Source: Halarcobacter bivalviorum | GTDB taxonomy: Bacteria > Campylobacterota > Campylobacteria > Campylobacterales > Arcobacteraceae | Length of the DNA: 64,000 nt | NCBI RefSeq assembly: GCF_003346815.1 | Contig: NZ_CP031217.1 | Location: 992,001 to 1,056,000, forward strand | Direction of reading: 5' to 3' | Part shown: piece after piece, positions 35,475-45,800 of the stretch | Layout: each line of letters begins with the position of its first letter | Numbering within the stretch: position 1 is the first letter of the stretch | Position numbers and translations under genes: made by a program | The notes under the pieces: model-generated | What the model was told of the DNA's origin: nothing | The model's input: only the letters and a program-made list of their open reading frames with translations | Database searches by the model: none

Positions 35475-38400
35475 TGAAGATACTAAAAGTAAGACTACTA
35501 AATATAAACTCCCTAAAAGGTGAGTTTGAAATAGACTTTCAAGAGTTTCTAAAAGATGAATCTCTTTTTGCCATAACAGGACCAACAGGAGCAGGAAAAA
35601 GTACAATTCTTGATGTAATCACTTGTGCTTTATATGGAAGAACAGCCAGACTAACAAACCCAAATGACCTGATGAGTAGACACACAGGTGAGTGTTTATG
35701 TGAGGTGGAGTTTGAGATAAAAGGCAAAATATATAGAAGTTCTTGGGCTCAAAAAAGAGCCAGAAAAAATCCAAATGGAAACTTCCAATCTGCAAAGATG
35801 GAGATAGTAGAACTTGAAACAAATAAAATACTAGAATCATACCTTTCAAAAGTTCCAAAAGTAGTAGAGGAAATCTCAGGGCTTGATTTTGATAGATTTG
35901 TTCAATCTATGATGTTAGCCCAAGGTTCTTTTGATGCCTTTTTAAAAGCCAAAGAAAACGAGCGTTCAAACCTACTAGAAAAGATTACTGGAACATATAT
36001 CTACAAACAAATCTCACAAAGTATCTATGAAACATACTCGTCAAAGAAAAAAGAGATAGAAGCTGATGAGATATCACTAGGAAGTATAGAACTTCTAGAA
36101 CCAAACATAGTAGAAGAGAAAACAAAACAACTAGAAACAAACAAAAAAGAAAAGCAAAACTTAGATAAAAAAGAAAGCGAACTAAAAAAACTATCAAACT
36201 ACCTAGAAACTCTAACTAAACTAGAAGCAGATAGCCAAAAATACAACCAAGAGTTCGAGCAAATAAGCAAAGAGAAAGAGGATAACAAAGAGCAGTTTAC
36301 AAAGCTAGAACTAGCAAACAAAGCCATAAGAATACAAGCCTTAAACCAAGAGAAAAACCAACTAACAAACACAATCACAAGTGATAAACAAAGCTTAGAA
36401 TCTCTACAAAAAGAATACAAAGAGTTAAAAGAACAAATCCAAACAAAAGAGCAAGAGTTAAAACTCTCAAAACAAAGCCTTGAAAAAGAGCAAACAACAT
36501 ACAATGAAAACTACAAAAAACTAAAAGAGTTAAGAACTATAAAAACACAAAGTGATGGTAAAAACCAGCTTTTCATAGAAAAAAGTAAAAAAATCTCACA
36601 ACACCTACAAGAGTTGGCAAATCATTTTGAGATAGCTTTTGAAACACTTCTAAATGATGAAACACAAATAGACAATCTATACAAAAACTTCTCATCAAAT
36701 CTAGACACAAAAAAAGAGCAATTAGAAACTTTAGTAGAACAATACAAAGCCCTAGAAACCCAAACAAAAGATATAAACCAAAAAGAGCAAAACACAAGAG
36801 CCAAACTAAAAGAGATAGAAGCCCTTCTAAAAGCACTAAGTGATTATGAGACACTAAAAGAGCAAATTACACAAGAGCAAAACAAGATAAAAGAGTACAA
36901 CACACAAATAGAAGTTCAAACAAAACTAAACCAAGAAAAAACAAAACTAATAAACCAAATAAACGAAACTCTAACTTCACTAAAACAAACAAGAGAAAAA
37001 GAGCTTCTTATCAAAAACTACGAGCAAGACAGAGCCAAACTAAAAGATGGGCAAGAGTGCTTTTTATGTGGTTCAAAAGAGCATCCATATATAAACCACT
37101 CTTTAAATATAGACACAGAGATAAGTCAAACACTAGCTAAAATAAAAGAGCAAGAAAACTACCTACAAGAGCAAAATAGTGAACTAAACAATGCTCAAAT
37201 AAACCTAGCAAAACTTAGCTCAAAACTAGAAAGCTCAAACCTAGAAATACAAAAACAACAAACTACAAAAGAGCAAATAGAAGAGTACTTTAAATCAAAC
37301 GATTTCAAACTACAAGAAGACTCAAAAGCCACACTGCAAGAGCAAATGCAATTTTGCGAAAAGGAGCTAAAAGAGTATATAACTTTAAGAGAGCAAAAAG
37401 AGTCTTTACAAGCAAAAAAAGAGTCTCTACAAACATCTGTAAACAAAGAAGAGCAAAAACAACAGCAGATAAACACAAGTATAAACACAATAAAAGAGCT
37501 AAAAGAGGAACAATCAAAACTAAAAGAGGAGATAACAAAGCTTCAAACCCAAAGCAAAAGTATCTTAGATATAGAAGATTTAGAAGCTTTTGAGAAAAAT
37601 ATTCAAGAGAGTCTAGACACTGTTTCAAAACATTATAACAGTTTGCAAAACCATCTTTCAAGCCTAAAATCAAAAGATGAATCCCTATCAAAACAGATAA
37701 TACAACTAAACAAAAAACAAGAAGATGACAAACTAAACTTAGTACTTATAAAAGAGAAGTTTGAAAAAGCTTTAGTAGAGTATGGCTTCAACTCGCAAGA
37801 GGAGTTTGAAAAAGCAAACCTACCAAAAGAAGAGTTTGAAACCTTAACAAATCTATGGAAAACCATAGAAGAGAAATACACACAAATACAAACTCTAAAA
37901 ACAGACACAAACAAAAAACTAAAGGAATATAAACTTTTAGAAAAAGAGATAAACCCTACAAATCAAAACAAAGATGATATAAACAAAGAGTTACAAAACC
38001 TACAAAACACAATAGACCAACTACAAGAAACCATAGGAAGTATCTCAAAAGAGTTAGAGATAAATACACAAAATATAAAAAAATCCGAAGACAAAATCAA
38101 ACAACTAGAAAAGAAAAAACAAGCCTTCCAAGTATGGGTAAAACTAAATGATATGATAGGCTCAAGCCAAGGGGATAAGTTCGCCAAATTTGCCCAAGGT
38201 ATAACCCTAGACCAACTAATCTACCTAGCAAACAAACACTTAAGTGTACTAAGTCCAAGATATGAACTCCAAAGAAACACAGAATCAAACAAACTCCTAG
38301 ATATAGAGATAATTGACGGCTTCCAAGGAGACGTGGTAAGAGGTGTAAACACACTCTCAGGAGGAGAAAGCTTTATAGTAAGTCTATCTTTAGCTTTAGG

Positions 38401-38635
38401 ACTATCAAGCCTAGCAAGTCAAAAGATAAGTATTGACTCACTTTTCCTAGATGAAGGGTTTGGAACACTAGACAGCGATAGCCTAGAACTAGCACTAAAT
38501 GCACTAAACCAACTACAAAGTTCAGGGAAAATGGTAGGTGTGATTTCCCATGTGGAAGCATTAAAAGAACGAATCCCATTGCAGATAAAGGTTGAGCCTA
38601 AAGGTGATGGGACGAGTGGATTGGAATTATATTAA
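35474..38635 (+). CDS. sbcC: SbcC, SMC-like ATPase of the SbcCD complex
   Basis: Walker A GPTGAGKST near residue 36 and Walker B SLFLDEGFGTLD near 990 with the signature LSGGESFIVSLSLALG flank two very long coiled coils, with the zinc hook CFLCGS at residues 529-532. This is the Rad50-type partner of SbcD. The coding strand is unusually rich in A and C with little G (many AAC, CTA and ATA codons), unlike the genes on either side. The following gene starts 16 nt after the stop. Confidence 0.95.
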   Translation: MKILKVRLLNINSLKGEFEIDFQEFLKDESLFAITGPTGAGKSTILDVITCALYGRTARLTNPNDLMSRHTGECLCEVEFEIKGKIYRSSWAQKRARKNPNGNFQSAKMEIVELETNKILESYLSKVPKVVEEISGLDFDRFVQSMMLAQGSFDAFLKAKENERSNLLEKITGTYIYKQISQSIYETYSSKKKEIEADEISLGSIELLEPNIVEEKTKQLETNKKEKQNLDKKESELKKLSNYLETLTKLEADSQKYNQEFEQISKEKEDNKEQFTKLELANKAIRIQALNQEKNQLTNTITSDKQSLESLQKEYKELKEQIQTKEQELKLSKQSLEKEQTTYNENYKKLKELRTIKTQSDGKNQLFIEKSKKISQHLQELANHFEIAFETLLNDETQIDNLYKNFSSNLDTKKEQLETLVEQYKALETQTKDINQKEQNTRAKLKEIEALLKALSDYETLKEQITQEQNKIKEYNTQIEVQTKLNQEKTKLINQINETLTSLKQTREKELLIKNYEQDRAKLKDGQECFLCGSKEHPYINHSLNIDTEISQTLAKIKEQENYLQEQNSELNNAQINLAKLSSKLESSNLEIQKQQTTKEQIEEYFKSNDFKLQEDSKATLQEQMQFCEKELKEYITLREQKESLQAKKESLQTSVNKEEQKQQQINTSINTIKELKEEQSKLKEEITKLQTQSKSILDIEDLEAFEKNIQESLDTVSKHYNSLQNHLSSLKSKDESLSKQIIQLNKKQEDDKLNLVLIKEKFEKALVEYGFNSQEEFEKANLPKEEFETLTNLWKTIEEKYTQIQTLKTDTNKKLKEYKLLEKEINPTNQNKDDINKELQNLQNTIDQLQETIGSISKELEINTQNIKKSEDKIKQLEKKKQAFQVWVKLNDMIGSSQGDKFAKFAQGITLDQLIYLANKHLSVLSPRYELQRNTESNKLLDIEIIDGFQGDVVRGVNTLSGGESFIVSLSLALGLSSLASQKISIDSLFLDEGFGTLDSDSLELALNALNQLQSSGKMVGVISHVEALKERIPLQIKVEPKGDGTSGLELY

Positions 38636-38651
38636 AAGGAGTGGTTTAAAA

Positions 38652-41330
38652 ATGTCTATAGGTTCAAATTGGAATAAATGGGATTTACATGTACATACCC
38701 CTGATTCGATTGTTCATGATTATAAGTTTGTTGAACAAGAAAATAGATGGGATGAATATATTGATGCATTAGAAAAACTACCATCAGATATAAAAGTATT
38801 AGGTATAAACGATTATTGGTTTTTAGATGGTTATAAAAAAGTATTAGAATATAAAAATGCAGGCAGGCTTGAAAATATTGAACTGATTTTACCTGTGGTT
38901 GAAGTTCGGTTAAAAGAATTTGTTGGTAATAAATCTCTTAATAAAATTAATTATCATATCCTATTTTCTAATGAATTAACTGTGAATGAAATTGAAACTC
39001 ATTTTTTAAATAGAATTGATATAAAAACGAATTTAGATGGAAATGAAATGGCATTTGGTCATTTATGTGATGACAATTTTGAAAAGCTTGGAAAAGAAAT
39101 TGAAAGAACTACTCCAGCAAATAAAAGACAAGGATTACCTTCTCATAAAGAAATAGGTTTTAATAACTTTACTATTGATTTAAATAAGTTAGATGAATTA
39201 TTGAAAAATGATTATTTAAAAGGTAAGTTTTTAAGAATTATAGGTAAAAGTGAATGGGATGATTTCAGATGGGAATCAAGTGCTGGAGATAAAAAATCTA
39301 TTATTAATAATTGTGATTTTGTGTTTAGTGCTTCACCTACGATTGAAAATGCTAAAAAATCAAAACAAAGTTTAATTGACCAAGGTGTGAATAATAGATT
39401 ATTACATTGTAGTGATTCTCATAAATTTTATATTGGTAAATATGATAGTAAAGTTTTAGGACATTGTTTTACATGGTTAAAAGCTGATTGTACATTTGAA
39501 GGTTTAAAACAAGTTTTATATGAATCTGATTCTAGAATTTATTTAGGTGAAAATATACCACCGAAAGCAGTACATAAATTAGATAAAGTAATTATAGATT
39601 TCGATAATGATATATTGATTGGAAATGAAAAATTTTGTTTTTCAGGAAAACATGAAGTTTCTTTTAGTCCTTATTTTACTTGCATTATCGGAGGAAGAGG
39701 TTCTGGAAAGAGTACTTTAGTAAATTTAGTTGCTGAGAAAAATGGGCAAAAACAAGATTCATTAAAACAATTAAAGAGTAATAAATCGATAGATGAATCA
39801 ATTGGTTTTTATCCATTAAGCTTGTCAAATTTAGAATATATTCCTCAAAATAGAATTGAAGATTTTGCAAAGGATAGTCCTAAATTTACTGCATCTATTT
39901 TTGAAAGGTTAGATAGAGAATCTGATAATGAATTAATAAGTATTGAAAAAGAACTAGAAAAAGAGCTTGAAAAATTAGATAGTCAAATTGCATTATTAGA
40001 TGATAGGGATAATTTATCAATTAAACTTGACGAAATAAAGAATGATATACAAACAAAAGAAGAGTTAGTCAAAGCTTTCAGTGATAAAGAATATCTTCAG
40101 AATAAAGAAAAAGTAACTAAAATTTCAAAAGACATTGAAATAATAAATAATTCAAAGACTGATTATAATAATCTTTTAGTAGCATTGAAAAAGATTCTTA
40201 ATGAAAATGAAGAAAAGATTATAAAAAATAAGTATGATGAGAAATATAATTTACTTTTAACAAAAATTGAAAGCTTAGTAAATATATTTAGTGTAAATAC
40301 TTTTTATAATGAAGTTAAAGGTTATGAAAAGTTAGTAACAAATCAAGATGAAATCGCTGAAAATATAAAAACATTTTTAAAAAGTAAAAATTTAAGTGAT
40401 GAAAATATTAAAGATGTGACAAATGCTAATATCGATATTGCAAAGTTAACATCTGAAAAAGATAATATCAACGTTAAATTAGCAAAAGTTATTAAACAAA
40501 TTGAAGAATATAAATATGATAATTTAGATAAATTAAGAGAAAGCTTTTCTTCGAAAATTAATGAACAATTAATTCTAGTAAATGAAAAATTTCTTAAAAT
40601 TAAAGAATCAAATCCTGATGACATAAAAGAGATAAAGATTGAATATCTTGTATCTACTGAAATAAAAGAGCAATTAATTAATAAATTAAATAAATCTTTA
40701 GAATTAAATTATAATTCAAGAAGTCCATTTTACGATTATCTTTTTAGAGTGTCATTTTCAGAAGTTCTTTTAATTGAAAATTGTGAAGATTTTATATCTC
40801 AGGTGGGTGAAAACTGTAATACAAATACAAATGCATATCAAGAACTGGAGACAATTTTTACAAATGAAAAAGCATTTGAGATTTATAAATTGTGTATTAA
40901 ATATTGTCAGTATGATTTTAAGTCCAATAAAGTGTTAAAAGTTTTATATGATAATAAAAGTTTAGAAGATTCATCTTTTGGACAAAGATGTACTGCTGCA
41001 ATAGTTATTCTTTTATCTTTAGGAAATAATCCTATTATTTTAGATGAGCCAGAGGCTCATCTTGACAGTTCTTTAATTGCAAATTATTTGGTTAGTTTAA
41101 TAAAAGAACAGAAACAAAACAGACAAATAATTTTTGCTACTCATAATGCAAATTTTGTAATAAATGCTGATGCTGACTTAATAATTAAATTAAATAATGA
41201 AAATGGAATTACAACTAGTGAGTCTTTCACAATTGAAGATTTAGAACATAGAAATAGTTTATTAAATCTAGAAGGTGGTTTAGATGCTTTTGAAAAAAGA
41301 GAAAAGAAATATAATATTAGGAAAATATAA
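38652..41330 (+). CDS. PHP-domain/AAA (SMC-like) ATPase, TrlF-like
   Basis: The preferred start is ATG 38652 after AAAAGGAG. An earlier Met at 38592 would overlap sbcC by 44 nt and add residues with no family match. Residues 1-300 are a PHP phosphoesterase domain (WDLHVHTPDS metal ligands; HCSDSH; GHCFTWLKAD). Residues about 330-890 form an ABC/SMC-type ATPase with Walker A GGRGSGKST near 347, coiled coils (about 425-650), and NPIILDEPEAHLDSS near 792 with an AIVILLSLG line before it. This matches TrlF-type PHP-ATPase fusions. PHP domains hydrolyse phosphoesters, so a nuclease or DNA-repair/defence role is likely. Codon use differs from sbcC, suggesting separate acquisition. Confidence 0.8.
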   Translation: MSIGSNWNKWDLHVHTPDSIVHDYKFVEQENRWDEYIDALEKLPSDIKVLGINDYWFLDGYKKVLEYKNAGRLENIELILPVVEVRLKEFVGNKSLNKINYHILFSNELTVNEIETHFLNRIDIKTNLDGNEMAFGHLCDDNFEKLGKEIERTTPANKRQGLPSHKEIGFNNFTIDLNKLDELLKNDYLKGKFLRIIGKSEWDDFRWESSAGDKKSIINNCDFVFSASPTIENAKKSKQSLIDQGVNNRLLHCSDSHKFYIGKYDSKVLGHCFTWLKADCTFEGLKQVLYESDSRIYLGENIPPKAVHKLDKVIIDFDNDILIGNEKFCFSGKHEVSFSPYFTCIIGGRGSGKSTLVNLVAEKNGQKQDSLKQLKSNKSIDESIGFYPLSLSNLEYIPQNRIEDFAKDSPKFTASIFERLDRESDNELISIEKELEKELEKLDSQIALLDDRDNLSIKLDEIKNDIQTKEELVKAFSDKEYLQNKEKVTKISKDIEIINNSKTDYNNLLVALKKILNENEEKIIKNKYDEKYNLLLTKIESLVNIFSVNTFYNEVKGYEKLVTNQDEIAENIKTFLKSKNLSDENIKDVTNANIDIAKLTSEKDNINVKLAKVIKQIEEYKYDNLDKLRESFSSKINEQLILVNEKFLKIKESNPDDIKEIKIEYLVSTEIKEQLINKLNKSLELNYNSRSPFYDYLFRVSFSEVLLIENCEDFISQVGENCNTNTNAYQELETIFTNEKAFEIYKLCIKYCQYDFKSNKVLKVLYDNKSLEDSSFGQRCTAAIVILLSLGNNPIILDEPEAHLDSSLIANYLVSLIKEQKQNRQIIFATHNANFVINADADLIIKLNNENGITTSESFTIEDLEHRNSLLNLEGGLDAFEKREKKYNIRKI

Positions 41331-41366
41331 ATGTCATTAATAATTACTACTTATGGGGTAAAATAG

Positions 41367-42848
41367 ATGACTCTCTCTAAATCCCTCTACACAAAAGGCA
41401 TCCAATGCCCCAAAGCACTTTGGCTTAAAAAAGTAAAGAGCTGTGTTTTAACCCCACCCGATGAGCAAGCACAGGCTATATTTGAAACTGGAAATATAGT
41501 AGGAGACTTAGCTTGCCAGCTTTTCCCTGATGGAAAAGAAGTGCCATACACTACAAATTATGATGAGATGATGGCTACTACAAAAGAGTGGGTGGAAGAT
41601 GGTGTATCAAATATCTACGAAGCTACTTTTAGCTATGAGGGCATACTTATCATGGTAGATATTTTAAAAGTAGAAGATGATGGAGTATCTATCTATGAGG
41701 TTAAAAGTTCAACTGAAGTAAAAGATATATATCTACATGATGTATCTATTCAGTATTATGTTTTACAAAACTTAGGCTTTAGCATAAAAAATGCAAGTGT
41801 AGTACACATAAACAATGAGTATGTCAGAGGTGAGTCTTTAGAACTAGATAAACTATTTAAAATAGTTGATGTCACTAGTGAAGTGCAAAGCTTACAATTA
41901 AATATCCCAATCATATTAAAAGAGTTTGAAACCTATTTAGAAGATAAAGTAAATGAACCTGATATAGATATAGGAAAACATTGTAACAAACCTTATGAGT
42001 GTGATGCTAAAAACTATTGTTGGAAAGTTCAAAAACAGATACCTGAGTACTCTATCTTTAATATTTTCAATCTAGGAAGTAAAAAGCAAGTTGAGTTATA
42101 CAATCAAGGTATCATAGATATAGAAGATATCCCAGCAGATTTTGATATGACTGCAAATCAAGCTCAAGCAGTAGAAAACTACAAATCAAAAGCAAACTAT
42201 ATAGACAAAGAAAATATCAAAGCCTTTTTAGAAAACCTCATATACCCAATCTATCACTTAGACTTTGAAACCTACCAACAAGCCATACCACAATACAAAG
42301 GTATAAAACCCTTCGAGCAAATCCCTTTTCAATATTCACTTCATATAGAGTATGAAGATGGAACTTTGGAGCATAAAGAGTATTTGAGTAAAGATAGCAT
42401 AGATAGCAGATATGAGTTAGCATTAAAGTTATTTGAAGATATCCCAAGTGATGTTACAGTATTGGCTTACAATATGAGTTTTGAAAAAGGTGTGATAAAA
42501 AGATTAGCCAACCTTTTCCCAGACCTTAGCTCACACCTACTAGCGATAAATGAAAATATGCAAGACTTAATGACACCTTTCCAAAAGAAATGGTATGTAA
42601 CACCAAGTATGCAAGGAGGTTACTCTATCAAGTATGTATTGCCAGCACTTGTACCAGAGTTTGAAAAAGCCTACAAAGAGTTAGAAGGTGTACAAAATGG
42701 AAGCCAAGCTATGAATACCTTTGCGAATCTTAGTAAACTAAATAAAGAAGAAAAACAAAAGATGAGAACTTCTCTTTTAGAGTATTGTAAACTTGATACT
42801 TTGGCTATGGTGAAGGTGTTGGAATCTTTAAAGGTAATAAAAACTTGA
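41367..42848 (+). CDS. DUF2779 nuclease: Cas4/AddB-like domain plus RNase H-fold exonuclease domain
   Basis: The N-terminal half resembles Cas4-type PD-(D/E)XK nucleases: one Cys at IQCPKALW, the motif MVDILKVEDDGVSIYEVKSS (Asp...Glu-x-Lys), and a cluster HCNKPYECDAKNYCW that with the first Cys could hold a 4Fe-4S site. The C-terminal half is a DUF2779 region with a DEDD-exonuclease look: YHLDFETYQ (Asp-x-Glu), VLAYNMSFEK and EYCKLDTLAM. Two nuclease activities in one chain are therefore predicted. Its composition resembles sbcC. It overlaps the helicase gene by 4 nt. Confidence 0.78.
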   Translation: MTLSKSLYTKGIQCPKALWLKKVKSCVLTPPDEQAQAIFETGNIVGDLACQLFPDGKEVPYTTNYDEMMATTKEWVEDGVSNIYEATFSYEGILIMVDILKVEDDGVSIYEVKSSTEVKDIYLHDVSIQYYVLQNLGFSIKNASVVHINNEYVRGESLELDKLFKIVDVTSEVQSLQLNIPIILKEFETYLEDKVNEPDIDIGKHCNKPYECDAKNYCWKVQKQIPEYSIFNIFNLGSKKQVELYNQGIIDIEDIPADFDMTANQAQAVENYKSKANYIDKENIKAFLENLIYPIYHLDFETYQQAIPQYKGIKPFEQIPFQYSLHIEYEDGTLEHKEYLSKDSIDSRYELALKLFEDIPSDVTVLAYNMSFEKGVIKRLANLFPDLSSHLLAINENMQDLMTPFQKKWYVTPSMQGGYSIKYVLPALVPEFEKAYKELEGVQNGSQAMNTFANLSKLNKEEKQKMRTSLLEYCKLDTLAMVKVLESLKVIKT

Positions 42849-45800
42849 AAAACATAATTTTTTGTGATCTTGAAGCAAGTATCAAAACTAAAAAAATAAA
42901 TGAAATAGGAATAATCTATCAAGATAGAGAATTAAAAACAACTTCTGTAGAAGAGTGTAAAGGATTTATTGAGTCTTGCGAAGCAACATATATTTCAGGG
43001 CATAATTTTATTGATTTTGATATGCGATTTATAAAAGAGTCAAGTTTATATCAAAGTATTAAAGATTATAAAATTATAGACACCTTACCTTTATCTCTTC
43101 TTCTTTTTAATGAGAAAACGATTCATAGTCTACCAAAGAATTATAAAACAGAAGATGATTTCCAGAATAATCCAGTAGAAGATTCTAAACTTTCTAAAGT
43201 ATTATTTGAAAAATTAGTTGATAGATTTAAATCTTTACCTAGTCAGGCCCAAAATATTTTTTATTCACTTTTAAAAGATGATAAATATTTTGGTGGGTTT
43301 TTTCAGTATATAAATAAAGATATAAATTTAGAATATTTAGATGAAGATGAATTGTATGATTTAATAGTTAGTTTACATAATAAGGTTATTGTTAATTTTG
43401 ATTATTTAAAAGATGCTGTCTTAATTAATAAAAAAGTACAATTAGCATATATCTTGGCTCTTTTAACTCCATATATTGAGATAAAATCACATCCTCCTAA
43501 AATACTATATTCATATCCTGAAATTGTTGAAATACAAAAAAAGTTGTGTTTTGATATAGAGAAAGCACAAGATGAACTTGCAGATTTTTCAAAAGAAGTT
43601 TTTGGATTTGGTACATTTAGACCCTTCCCCAGATTAAATGCCGGTGTATTGGATGATCCAACCATTTCACAACGAGATATGGTTGAAGCTTCTTTAAGGG
43701 ATGAGTCTTTTTTAACAGTATTACCTACTGGTGGTGGAAAAACTTTTACCTTTTGGCTACCTGCTATTTGCAAAGCTAAATCATATAAAAGTTTGACAGT
43801 TGTTATTTCTCCATTACAAGCTTTGATAGAAGACCATATTAAAAGTTTTAATTCAAAAGTTGCAAATTATAAAGCTGTAGCAATTAGTGGGTTTATGAGT
43901 CCATTAGAACGAAGTGAAGCAGTTGAGCAAGTGATTAATGGTGAAGCTGATATTTTATACATTGCTCCTGAATCTTTACGTTCAAATACTATTTTTAATA
44001 TATTAAAAAATAGATTGATTGAAAGATTTGTTATTGATGAAGCACATTGCTTATCTACCTGGGGAAATGATTTTCGACAAGATTATTATTATATTTGTGA
44101 GTATATAAAAGAGTTAACTAAGGAAAAAAACTTTCAAGAGCATATACCTATATCATGTTTTACAGCAACAGCGAAACCAAGTGTTATACAAGATATAGAA
44201 AAATATTTTTTAGAAGGTTTAAATATAAAGCTTGATAAATATTTGGCAATCCCTGAGAGAAAAAACTTAAAATATAAATCAATTCCTTCAAAAAGTAAAG
44301 ATAAATATATTGAGCTTTTAAAACTTATAAATGAACATGATGGTTCTACTTTGGTTTATATACCATCATCAACAAAAGATTGTGATGATGTTGCAAAACG
44401 TTTAGCCTTGGATACTCAAAAAGTAGTAAAATCTTTTCATTCAAAAATAGATTCTCAAGAAAAGATGCAAATATTAAAACAATATATAGAAAATGATATT
44501 GAAATTATTGTAGCAACAACTGCATTTGGTATGGGGGTTGATAAATCAAATATTACAAATGTTATACATTATGAAATATCTGATTCTTTGGAAAACTATG
44601 CTCAAGAAGCTGGTAGAGGAGCAAGAGATGAAAGTCTTGAAGCCTTTTGTCCTATACTTTTTGATGAAGACGATTTAGATAAACATTTTAATTCATTAAA
44701 TAGAAGTAAATTAACTGCCAGTGAAGTAAATTCAATTTTTTTGGTGATAAAGAAATCTAAAGGTCAAGTTTTAAACAAAACTGCTTTTGAAATAGCAAAA
44801 GAAGCGGGATGGGATGTTGAAGACAGCTCTTTAGATTATAAGACAAAAGTCAAAACAGCATTACTAGAACTAGAAAGAGAAGGATATATTAGTCGAAAGA
44901 GAAACAAAACAAGCTTTTTTGCAGATTCTATTGCTTCAAAATGTATGGAAAAACTTACTCTAAAATTGGAAAAATCCAATTTTAATGAAGAAGAAAAAGA
45001 CAGAATAAGATTTATTCTTAAAAGTATAATTGGAAGAGGAAAACCTGAATCGATTCAAGTAGATGAATTAGCACATACATTAGGTTATCCAAAGCATGTA
45101 ATCTCTTTAGTTATAAATCAGCTAAAACAGATGGAAATATTAGGTGATAGTAAAGATTTAAGTTTGGAAATTAGTATATTTAGTATTAATCAATTTAAAA
45201 AAGTTAGAGATATTGAAATTTTATTGTTTGAATATTTATCTTCTTTAAACACCAACAAAATAAAAATAAGAGAACTAAATGAAGAGTTACATACAAGTAA
45301 ACTTATAACTAAAAATGAAACAGAGTTGATAAAATCAATAATAAAAAACTGGAGAAGTAAATCAAACTTTATATTTAACAGAAGAAATAGAGAACATGAT
45401 TTATGGTATTTTAAATTTGAAAATCTTGAAAATATCAAAGATACAATTGAAAAAAGACATAAAATAGCTGAAGAAGTTATATTTTTGCTGACAAAAGATT
45501 TAGATTCTAAAAAGAAAGAAGAAATTGTATTTTCACTCAAAGAATTACATAAAAACTTGGATGAAAAATATACTATTGAAGATATAGACAAAACACTACT
45601 TTATTTACACCATTTAAATATTTTAGAATTGTTAACAGGTAGATTTATTAATTATAGTCCAATGAATATTTATAAAGAAGACAAAATTGAAACAAAAAGA
45701 AAATATACAAAAAATGAATATAAACAAAGACTTGAAAATCATTATTTGACAAAAATTGAATCTATACATATTATGGGAGAATATGCAAAAAGGCTTAAAT

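Noticed and set aside
35539-38579. Many minus-strand open frames inside sbcC
   Set aside because: They arise from the low-G, stop-poor opposite strand of an intact gene, have no ribosome sites, and show low-complexity Phe/Leu/Ser-rich products.
38592-38651. Upstream start for the PHP-ATPase gene
   Set aside because: It would overlap sbcC by 44 nt, lacks a ribosome site, and adds residues before the conserved WDLHVHTPDS start; ATG 38652 has AAAAGGAG.
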